56,491 nt of DNA from Trichosphaerium sp. ATCC 40318 (Eukaryota; Discosea; Flabellinia; Trichosidae), in assembly GCA_038496445.1 (NCBI GenBank), contig JALMLS010000003.1, forward strand, positions 1 through 56,491. The letters run 5' to 3'. The translations under genes and the position numbers were made by a program. Under the pieces are notes generated by a model that saw nothing but the letters and a program-made list of their open reading frames with translations, searched no databases and was not told the origin of the DNA. Each line of letters opens with the position of its first letter. Position 1 is the first letter of the stretch. This document shows positions 43,779 through 54,231 of this stretch, piece by piece.

Positions 43779-46314
43779 TTACATTCCTTGAGGGTTACCA
43801 CGTTGAGGTTGGAACTCAATCTCTTTATCTGTCGGATGATCAATACTATAAGAAATCTTACAGCGTTTCTCTTTTCCAGGAGGTATAATGCAACGGAATT
43901 TAAGCAAACTGTATGCATCAATAGCAACATTTGGATCGGACTTAGAAGGCTCCTCGAGCTTGATTTTAATACCGCTTTGAGATGTAAATGGTAATTGGAA
44001 AAAGACCAATGCAGTAATCTACAAAAATGATTAATAAACACATCCTTGGTTTAAGCACAAAACTGTTACCTCCTCTGCTTTGCTGTTTTTTATAACTGCA
44101 GTACGTGTAGTAGTGACATGCTTGGTTTTAGTGAACATACCAGCCTTTCCTTTATTCTGGACAACAGGCTAAAAATAATACAGTGAGCAAATGGTCAGAA
44201 CGACGAAGAAAAAGGTCTCTATTTTCTCGTGTTCGAACTATAGTACTACAGTACTTACCTTGCAATCAACCTTGATACCGCTATCTACACCCAAGTAAAG
44301 CTTAAAGGTAGATCCTGGTTGAGTGTTCTAAGCAAAAAGGTTATCACAGGCAAGACATAAACTCAACACAAAATTGTGCAACGTACTAGTAATCTTGAGT
44401 TGGCAACAAAAAAGTTGTCAACAAACACGTTCATCTTGCCATCAAGTAATTGATAAGCACTAATATTAGTAGCTACAGCCTTATAATATGCATTATTTGT
44501 TACAGTAGGTACCTAGAATAAAGATAAGTAACCCGCAAGGATATGCTAAACTTCAAAAAACAAAAAAAAAAAAAAACTAACAACATCAGTACGTACAGCA
44601 ACATATTCAAACCTAGCATCAAGATCAACAAAAGCTACTGTAACTTTATGTGGTTTATCATCAGACTCAATTGTAGATTTTCTAGAAAAAGAAAATAGTA
44701 AGCAACCTCACAGTAACCGCAACAAAAAAGAAACAACAACATTTTTTTTTTTTACCTTCTGATTTGGTACGTAGCACTTGTTGCACCAGCTTCCACACCA
44801 GCAGTGAGAAGATTAGGTTTGTTTGCTTTACCGCCTTCACCACCTTGAAGAAGTTCTTCGCTAAAACTAGCCATATCATCTTCCGATATAGACTCTTCTT
44901 CTGAATATACTGAAGCTGCTCTAACGCTGCTTGTTCTTCCTCTTTGTCCATAGTCTGCTACTGTTTTCCAGTCTACCTTGAGGGGTACAAGTAGTGGTGG
45001 TTCCCCACCAACTGAAGGCACTGCAGTAGATAGGAATAGATCAACCTAAAGAAATAACATAAGAAATCAAGTCACGTGCAACAAAATTTAAGACGTACAT
45101 TTTCCCAGTTTTCGCCTGTTGTATTTTTAATCATAGCGTTATACACAAGTCCAACAGATTTTTGTTTACTATCAACACGAGCATCGTATACACTTTCCCA
45201 ACTAGCTCCAAGTATGACATACGATAAAAGCAAAGAAACCTAAAGAGTTTTTCTTAACAGCTTGTATTTTTTTTGAAAGCAACTTTAACTTACCTTTCCT
45301 GTCTTCTTTGCAGCAAGTGATATTGTCACTTGAGACTTATCACCAGCAGCAACTGGCCTTTTACGTCTAATCTCGTCATTCACATCTGATATCTGTTTGT
45401 CAAGGTCTATTAAAAAAAGTTAGAACTAAAACCATAATTGTTGGTTTTTTACCTGCATTTTTGGCTTGAAGAGCAAACTCCAAGCCATCTAGACGCTCTA
45501 GTTCAGTCTTGTAGAATGCCATGAATTCACGTGCTTGTTCAATAGATATAGGGGAATATGACACAACACCATTCCTTGATTGAGACGAAGGTTGCAAGAG
45601 GTTATTGGAGTAACTTTCAATCCATTTTTTTTCAGTCTACAAATACAATAAACAATGGACCCTTTTCATCTTGTAACGCGGTACCCTTATTCTTTTGCTC
45701 TCTGCTGATAGTTTCTTGCGTTGTACTAGGAACTCGTTTTTCTTTTCTTGAAGTGGAAGGCTTTCTTTTTTGACGTCTTCATCATCCTTTTGCACTTCCT
45801 TTCTTGAGGTACGCTCGTACGCTACCTGTTTTGAGTATATGTTAGTTTTAGCTGCTCGTTATTCCTGAAAGCCGTTTACCTCAAGAATGACGCGCGATTT
45901 ATCTCCTCCGCGCACGCTTATACTGTCTTTTCGTACAATCGCTGAATATTGATGAGAATTGTGGTTAAAGTGGTTTAAACGTACATTCAGTTAGCATATT
46001 ATGCACGACAATGTCTTGGATTCCTATAGACGAGCGTTAGGAGAGTTTTTAAAAATAGGCGAACCTTCTTGCTCAATATCAACATTAACAGTACGCGTTA
46101 TTTCAGCCCTATCAGCGTATACTGTAACTTTCGCTATCGGACATTCGTCTGTGTTTGTTTTATGCACAATACCTGTTGGCTCTTGGTCCCATACATTAAA
46201 CTCTTCGGATGATCGTTTGCTTTGCTTTTGTGTTTGTGGTTCTTCAGTGACGGTGTTTTTGCGTGAACTCTTTCTACGCCTAGCAGACTTCTTACCAGAC
46301 TTTAGAGATGACAT
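43779..46314 (-). CDS. DUF4140/DUF4139 (mucoidy-inhibitor MuiA-like) family protein
   Basis: The ATG at 46314 starts a basic N-terminus (SGKKSARRRKSSRKN), followed after about 60 residues by KVTVYADRAEITRTVNVDI, the N-terminal signature of DUF4140. Middle exons encode a charged coiled-coil-like region (EFLVQRKKLSAESK, EQAREFMAFYKTELERLDG). C-terminal exons carry the DUF4139 beta-sheet domain: PLLVPLKVDWKTV, ATYQIRR, KVTVAFVDLDARFEYVAV, FVANSRLLNTQPGSTFKLYL, VVQNKGKAGMFTKTKHVTT, and an end with SYSIDHPTDKEIEFQPQRG before the stop at 43779-43781. The family is widespread in bacteria, fungi and protists, and its molecular function is unknown. No signal peptide or membrane helix is visible, so it is probably cytosolic. 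I have not phased every intron. Confidence 0.78.
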
Positions 46315-46645
46315 TATGTGCTGTTTACGTGTGGTAAGAGCTATGTTACTGTACTTAGTACACAGCCAGGTTAAGGTAGCTCATTTTCGTTTTCAACAAT
46401 TTTGTTTTCGCTAAAAACTTATTTTCGGTTTTTGTTGTTTGAAGTTCACATATTTTGATCGACTAAAAACTGCTGTTTTTTGAATTCTAAAATGTTGTAC
46501 AAAAGGCGTCCAAAAAGAACGCATTTCAAAGAAATAGAACATGACCTAATTTCGCGAAATGTAGTGCAAACCCAAGGATTGAGAAAACTTTTAATCAAAT
46601 ATGTGTAGTTAAAACGTGACTTTTCTTTTATTCGTTTCATAACTT
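46315..46645. other. Intergenic spacer
   Basis: About 330 bp between the start of the DUF4140/DUF4139 gene and the 3' end of the Cys-rich surface protein gene. No gene is seen. Confidence 0.5.
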
Positions 46646-48893
46646 TTAATTGACAATCTCGTATGGCTTCTTTTTCTTGCTACAGAAGCAAGATAAACTA
46701 AATACACCAATCATAATAACAACGAATACTGCTACTCCACCTCCAACACCAGCAAGTATCGAGTTCAAGGTCGCTAAACATCATAATAAGTTGTTAAAGT
46801 CAAAAAAACCTCTTATTTTGCTTTCGTACGTGTTGTACATTCCAAGTCTCCAATGTTATTTGTAAAGTACCAAGGGCATGCAGCGCATACTCCATCTTTT
46901 GGAAAGAAACCTTTAAAGCATGGAGCACATTTTGCGTTGTCGTCGGATATGTTTCTACTTGGACATATTTTACAAGTTGATTGACCTGATAAATCTTGGT
47001 ATGTATTATTTGCACATGCTGTACAAACATATGCGCCTCTTTTTAAAAACAACATTAGTAATAATTCTATGGAAAAAACACAAAACAAAAGAGTGATGAG
47101 TACGTTGTATTTCCGAAACTACCAGGTTCACAAGGTGTGCATTTTACACTTGCTAGTTGTTGACCAACGGTACCTTTCGAAAAGTGTTAGCCAAAAAAGA
47201 AATCAGTGTAAGCGCTTACCAACTGGGCATGCTGAGCAGTTTGATGCATCAGATGTATTAGCAAAAAACCCATACCAACAGGCCTTACAAGAAAACAATC
47301 GTTCGTGACTCGCTTGACCAAGACTGCAGTTACCTTAAATAGGATAAATAAAAGTACATAGTTTTTTATGTACTTTGACACGAGTCTGGAATTGTTTGAT
47401 TCAGAAGCGTAACAGTTGTGTAGTTCTGTTTGAAATCGCCACGTATAAGTGTAAATTCACTCTATAGATGGACATGTTAGGTTCAAGGCGTAAAATCTTT
47501 GAGCAAGAGGCACTTACTGAAGGGTTACATTCAAAAGTATTCTCCTTGAGTATCAAATTATATCTGTTATTGTTGTAAACGTCTAGTGACATCATCGTGT
47601 TCCTAATGTTCATGAGATATAAGCCGTTGCAAGGAGGTATAATACATTTTGTTGGATGCTGTGAAAGTATTATTTACAAGTACAACACCGAAGTCTTCAT
47701 CTTTGGATCCGAAAGATAGACAATCCTAACGACAATTTAGCATATTAAACACAGTTGCAAAGTACCCCTTCTGGCGATGTGCACTTCTGTACTGAGTTCC
47801 GTATCTCAACGTTAGCAATGTTACTATTTTCTCCGCCAATGGATAGTTTATCAAAGGTAGAATCTCGCATCACAAGGTTCTTCCCTGTTGTCAAAGATTA
47901 TAAGACACAAAATTATGATTTGGGGACAGTACCTCTGTAGTCGGCCGAGCACTTAATAGATGTACCAGAAATATATAGACTAGTACCGCTTGATTCAGTA
48001 ACACGCAAACAATAGTTGAATGATGACGTTAGGATTGAGTCAATGATATGAATCTCGGCTGGCAACACGTTGAAATACGAAAGAAAACTTAATGAACACT
48101 GGGACACTGTAATATTTACAGATTTGGCACTGGTTGCGTTCCAAGCTAGTGTTGTAGCTACTGTCAAACCTGATAAAATTGTAAGTAAGATCACAGTGAA
48201 GATAAACTACGAACGTTCGAGAGTAACAGAGACTTCGTTCGAAATATTGAAAGTCTGCATCAAATAAAAAGTAAGCTGAATGTTCAAGTTTTATACGCGT
48301 ACCAGATCAAGTAATACAGGGTTACCCATCTGAGTTGGGATCCAATTGAATCCTCTTAGTACAAGTGGGTTCTTAGCACCCCACAAAACAGTCGTTGCTG
48401 TGTCAATGGAAACATTACCTAAAAGCAGACACGTGAATTTCAACGAGCTTAAAAAGGAAAGTCAACCACGTGTTTTTTTGAAAACAAACTAGGTGGCTTT
48501 TGCTGTTTTTCTCAAATCGATTCGTCTAGTATTTGACAAGTGACTGTTTTAACGTACCACCTATACATATAACGCAATCTTTGCTTTCGAGACACGAAAC
48601 TTTCTCAATCGCCTGTTCAATGGAGTGATAAGGTGCCTCACGCGTGCCGTTTCCCTACATGTTGTTTAATCGCTAAAATCCTTCTTTTGATGATAGTGTA
48701 CAGTATTGGTGCCAAAACTTGCTACAAAGCTATCACAATCATCTAGAACGCGTCATAAGTTGTTGAATAATCGCTCACACTCAGTGTTGTTATTTTATTC
48801 TTACCAGCCGATGAGTACTTTGACCCGAGTGTAAGAGAAGTTATTGAGAGTAGCAACAGAACAAAGACGAAGTATTGCCACATTGGATGTTTC
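46646..48893 (-). CDS. Type I surface protein: beta-helix-like domain, Cys-rich GCC2/GCC3 repeats, TM
   Basis: The ATG at 48893 opens a signal peptide (MWQYFVFVLLLLSITSLTLG). The ectodomain begins with short beta-strand repeats (TTVLWGAKNPLVLRGFNW, EIHIIDSILTSSFNYCLRV, SLYISGTSIKCSADYR, NSNIANVEIRNSVQKC) like a parallel beta-helix. Cysteine-rich modules of the ephrin-receptor/GCC2-GCC3 kind follow (NTYQDLSGQSTCKICPSRN, AKCAPCFKGFFPKDGVCAAC). One transmembrane helix (LAGVGGGVAVFVVIMIGVF) and a short tail KKKKPYEIVN end the protein; the stop is at 46646-46648. YEIV fits a tyrosine-type endocytic signal (Yxx-hydrophobic). The layout parallels the surface protein at 1416-4230. Ligand unknown, and not all introns are phased. 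Confidence 0.75.
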
Positions 48894-49194
48894 GTAAAAT
48901 ACTACAGAAATTTCGTACTTTTGAAGAAGACACGTGTCAAGTTCACTGACCAAATTGAGGTGCAATTTTTTTACTTATGTAAAGTCATTTTATACTTTAG
49001 GTGAGATTAGGCATTACGCTGTTAATTGACATCTGCTTTTTCGTGGTACACATGAAACAACCTATCACAGTTAATACTACTGATGTCGTTACCCCACATT
49101 GCATTGGCCATTGTAGGTGTAGTCGAAAGAACAGGAGGACTTGTAAACGCCAGTAAATAACAGCAAATACAGTCTTGTTTTTAAAATTACTTTA
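48894..49194. other. Intergenic spacer
   Basis: Short spacer between the surface-protein gene and the 3' end of the mannosidase gene. No gene is seen. Confidence 0.5.
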
Positions 49195-52100
49195 CTAAGA
49201 GTTTAACAAAATATCAGGCATATCAGCATCTGATAAGAAATCATCATCATCCATGTTATGTAATGCTGTGTAATCAATTGCATTTGAACGTTTGTGACGT
49301 TTGCTAAAAAAAAATTAGTTCATCACACTTGAAGGATTAAAGTGGTCTTATCGAAGAGGTACTTACAATAAATATAGTATAATTATTATCAAGAAGATTA
49401 AAAATATGATTGTCACCAAGGGTATACCAACAACGAGCCTTAAAAGGGGGATTAGTTTCATCTATTTCAAAGAAAAAAAACTGATTTGTTGTGAGTAAAG
49501 ATTGAACAAGGTTCTACACGAAATATGAAAAACGTGTACCCAATATCCAGTTTATGAGGCTCACTATGACTAGCAGTTGGTCCTGTGACGTTTGAAGAAA
49601 CTGGTGGGTCTGATATTGGAGAAACATGCCCAGTGGTTGGAGGTTCAGTTGTTATAGTAGTTGGAGGTACTGTTGTTGGCTGTGTACTTGGTGTTAACGT
49701 AGTTGGCGGATCAGACGGAGAGATAGTAGGTGATATTGTAGTTGGTGTTGCAGTAGGAGATACAGTTGAAGGTTGTATTGTAGGTGAAAGTGTAGTTGGT
49801 GCTGAAGTCGGAACCGCAGGGTGTATTGTAGGTGAAAGTGTACTAGATGGTGTTGTGGGCGTCATTGTAGGTTCTGGTGGCACATCTGTAATATGCAATG
49901 TTGTTATTGCGTGAAGTAGGTCAATTCCATTAGCTAGTATTTGTGTTAGCATTCAGCTCGCTGAGAGGAACAATAAAAAGTACTTTTGATAGATTCTGTT
50001 GGTTCAGAAAATTGTAGTTCAAGAGCAGTCACTTCTGAGACGTTTGCATAAGGCCATATCATTTGATTCAGTGTTATATTTATAGGCAATGGCTTATTTG
50101 TTGGTTGATATAATCGTATGATATGTCCTTTTAGCCTATTCGCAGATTTGGCGGTTGTAACAATACAGTTTGGATTTGATGTCTGTAAAAAACAAGTTAC
50201 ACATTTACAGCTTTTTCTTGTTTTATGTACCGCTACTAGACTGAATTCAAGTGGTAGAGTTTTCGGGTTTGGTGTAATATTAGATGGCATCACACCAATT
50301 AACGGAGTGTTAAAAGCAAGAGACTCTTTCAATGCAGTAGTGAATCCTTGAGGTAGCAACCAGTTTAATGAAAAAATTGCTTCCAAAAACTGTTACCTTC
50401 TTCTTGTAGTCCGCTTGGAATGCGTAAAGCATATCTTAGCACATGAAATCTGTTATCCTCTCCTATAGCTCCCTAAAACTTATAAGACCAAATACTTTAT
50501 TCACTAAAACGCACATATTCTCCACAGCGACTTGAAGGGTTTCTCATTAAATTCCTATTTCTTCTTTAATACGAAAAAAAGAAGAAATTGTTACCCATAT
50601 AATTTTCCATCAGGAGGATTTATGCCCCATGAAGGTATACCATCATGGTAGACTGCTCCCAATATACTACCAACACTATCTTTGACAATAACAAAGTTAT
50701 GTGTGGCGTGCATCACAGCTCTAAATGCATGTGTTTGTTGCAGATTGTATTCCCAAGCTGTTTTTGTATCCCAGTGATATGGTGTTCCATGAACCTTTGA
50801 AATACTTTAGGGGAGGTTATGAATTAAACAATGTGTACCATTTCTGTTGATTTATTCGAAAAAGAAAAAGAAACAAATGTACTAGAACCTTGAGGACAAC
50901 CTCCTTCAACTTCGATTCTAACCATTTTTTCACCTATTGCGCAATCAAATTAAGGTTAACGTTGTTGATTACCTGCAACGAGAGAGTACGTTACTCTATA
51001 ATTAGACAACGGGCCTTGCTCTGGAATTTCTTGTACAACCTAAAGGGATAACTTTAGATATTTACTATTGTTTGTTTCTTTGTACGTCAGCTCGTAATAC
51101 AACTCTCAATGGACCGTTTTCAAGTAACTTAATGTCTCTTACTGTTGATGTATAAGTCTGGAGGTTAAATGGTCCTCCACATTCGTAACCATAGACATAA
51201 ATACCGCCCCCTAAGAAGGACAACACTTTAGTTCTGAAATTAAAAAAATCGTACCATCTTCAAACATTTCAAAGTTGTTACTTTGTGAATCTAATACTTC
51301 ACGTGATATTATTTTATCCATCAGTGATGTTATAGTAAACCCATTATCTCTATAAACGTTTCATCGGTTAATATATTTCAAACACATCAACTGTGCATAC
51401 GTGTCAATAGTAGCTCTCAGAAAGCTATTTTCTAGAAAATACAGTGATCCGTTTGTACTTATAACGGCTGCTTGTGGCGGCTGTTTATTTGGATCATGTA
51501 CCGTCCATCCAATACTTGGTACTTCTTCAACATAATATAACGTACCTCCAGTAGCTGAAGGTTGTGTAACATTCAATTGATCAGCTTGATAAATTTTAAC
51601 TCAGTGGAAAAACGTTTTCATCACGTACCTGAAACTTTAGCCGTAGGTATGTCCACTACACCTCCAACTTTGAAACCATTTTGGTTGAAAACCTAAATGT
51701 TGTTATCAGCTAACAGAATATATATAGAAACTAAAAATGACGTGTCTAATACGATTGACTTACTATGACATTCGAACTATTAATACTTTGGACTAAAACG
51801 TTAAGAGTAGCTTCAGTATGTAAGCTAGCATCCTCATAGTTTTTAGACGATACTTTTATTTGTTCACCGTCGTATACGTAATCATTGGCAGTTCCCGTAA
51901 TCCCTGAGAATGGAGAATAAATGTTCATGGCCAAAGTTTAAACTCAAAAGTTTTGTTGATTTGAAGATGAAATAAATGGTGGTCTCGTACAATCGTGGTG
52001 AGTACTGGGTACCAAATCATTCCACAGCATATTAGTAGTATTTGAAGAACATGAATCCAACAGTTGACAAGCAACTATACCAAACATTTCAGATGCAATC

Positions 52101-53982
52101 AACAATTTAGTTGTTTTATAATGATACTTCTTAAGTTCCATTCGGGAAGCGTAGAACCCCATCCTATACATATTAGTAAGTATTCTTTATAACAGATAAA
52201 TTTACCAATAAGGGGTAGCCTCAAACACTGAATCAGGGGTTTTACCATGCTGACTACGAGTTTTAATAGTGCCTCCTATTTGTTCACAAGTCAGAAATTA
52301 ACACTTTATTGGGGAGAGTCTTTACGGTTACCTGTGGCTTTTTCGTTGGCAAAAACGCTATCAACGTAATGATCAAAAGATCCAGAAGCCACAAACGATA
52401 GATTATTAGCTTTGTTCCAATCTGCAATTATCTAATATGGTAGTTTTATTGTCGGTATTTATTTAAGTTCGTACCTCAGTGAGAGTATCTTTTGGCAATA
52501 AAAAGTCGTTAGAAGTATGCACGTAGCTTACTTCGTTCGGTACTCCTGTGGGGACCATATCATAAGCTTCTTTTTAGTCAAAGAAATACATGTACCTGAA
52601 ACAGGCATATTTGTATTCAAGTAATTTGTAATTCTGTCATTGGTTGACGTGATGTAATCTGATTCTGTACACGTGGCCATTTCATTGACGTCTCTTGGAG
52701 CCCCTCCTACAATATCAATTAATATTTGCACAAATAAACTAAATATACCTGGTACAGCATTAATACTCCATCCTTGGCTGTAATGGTATTGTAAAAAATG
52801 AGTCAATGTTTTAGAACCTTCAGCCAAAAAAAAAGCGTCAGAAAACAATCTCTTTTGATCCCTAGTTGACGATTACCATCTGCAGATTCCCACCAAAAGG
52901 TTGTTCCTCCGGTTTCAGTATTTAATAATCTTGCATATGTACTTACACCATCGGATTGAACAGTCTTTTTACCTAAGAAAAAGAGGTTTTTACAGATTTA
53001 TATTAGTAATAATTACCTTGTAGACATGATCCTCCGGCCCTAGAGAATCCCATGCCTTTGATATCCTAAGTATTGTATTAAATAAACGTTGTTTCAATTG
53101 AATACCATTGCTCTCATAACAACAGGCAGCTGACTAGAAAGGCCAAAATCATCTGGTAACCAAATCTGTCAAAACAAAACAACTTTAGCACATACTACAC
53201 TGAAATTGTTTGTGTACATTCTTTTCCCATGGTATATTTTCCGAATACAAGTAGTTTTCACCAAGCAAGTAATTACGTATCAATGTTTCTCCATGAGGCA
53301 ACAGAGTATCTACCAAAAAAAAATATCAACACAACGACTTCTATCTATAAACAGGCTAGCGAACTTATGTACCTGGTGACACTATACCTCCACCAACAAT
53401 GTGAAGCCTTCCTGATTGTTTTAAAGACTCTAGTAATTCAGGAGATATCTCAGCCCAAGAGCGAAGGAATCCAATTTCAGCTATGTTATAATGATATCCT
53501 TCATGCTCTTTTATCAATGTTGCTGCTTTTCCAAAAATATCAACAACAGGTCTTGGGCTATTATACGGCTCAGGGTGATTGGCTAAAAAAAACCGTCATT
53601 TACTTCCAAAACGAAATCACGTGACAGTTTTTTTTCTCCTTTCGTGACATGTATTTTTTTTGAAAAAGAACGCTAGTACTGCAAGTATGACTGAAGGTAC
53701 TTACCAGTTTGGAAGTAATGGAAGGGAGGATCCGGATCATGTCCTGTGAGGAGCGTTTCAAAGTAAAGGAGCCAATTATAATCTAAATGAGCGGCCATAC
53801 CAAATATACCGACCTGAGGCGCATTTTAGCGTTTAGTGACGCTAAGTAGAACACATATTTAATACACGCACCTTTTGCGCTTCCTCTGGTACTTTAAGGT
53901 CATTTCTTACGTTCTGGGGGAGGTTTAAACCAGAGACAATTGAAATTAGAATAAAATATGTTAAAAGTAACTTTAACAGCAT
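49195..53982 (-). CDS. GH38 alpha-mannosidase with C-terminal Thr/Pro linker and membrane anchor
   Basis: The ATG at 53982 opens a signal peptide (MLLKLLLTYFILISIVSGL). The GH38 catalytic domain follows: GMAAHLDYNWLLYFET holds the HxD zinc ligands; ISPELLESLKQSGRLHIVGG and HGETLIRNYLLGENYL match the family's second conserved block; and WLPDDFGLSSQLPVVM holds the catalytic nucleophile Asp (compare WLPDxFG of vacuolar/cytosolic class mannosidases). Several hundred residues of beta-sandwich sequence follow over many short exons. A Thr/Pro/Ser-rich linker (49570-49880) leads to a helix GIPLVTIIFLIFLIIIILYLL and a cytosolic tail rich in Asp (MDDDDFLSDADMPD). It should trim alpha-mannose from glycoproteins in the secretory or endolysosomal system, tethered to the membrane. 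Individual exon ends are not all fixed. Confidence 0.82.
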
Positions 53983-54231
53983 TTCTGAGCGTATGTACAG
54001 TCGCTTAGCTTGTCAATTGTTCATAAAAAAAAGTTCTACGACATTTTCACACAACTTTAACCTGACTTAACAGAACCAAGGTGAACAGACAAAAGAGAAG
54101 CATAAATAGCATACAAGCATTGTTTGAAGCCTTTCTCAAAAATATCAGTTTTTTTTTTCTAACAAATGCGCTACAGACTAGTCATTAGATGCACCACACT
54201 ATGACATAGCACTTTGAACTACTGTGTATGA
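53983..54231. other. Spacer between mannosidase promoter and LINE
   Basis: About 250 bp separate the mannosidase ATG (reading left) from the first open codon of the retroelement (reading right). No target-site duplication can be recognised from one side only. Confidence 0.45.

Noticed and set aside
53229-53624. 131-codon plus-strand ORF
   Set aside because: It lies opposite GH38 exons with conserved mannosidase sequence and has no motif of its own.
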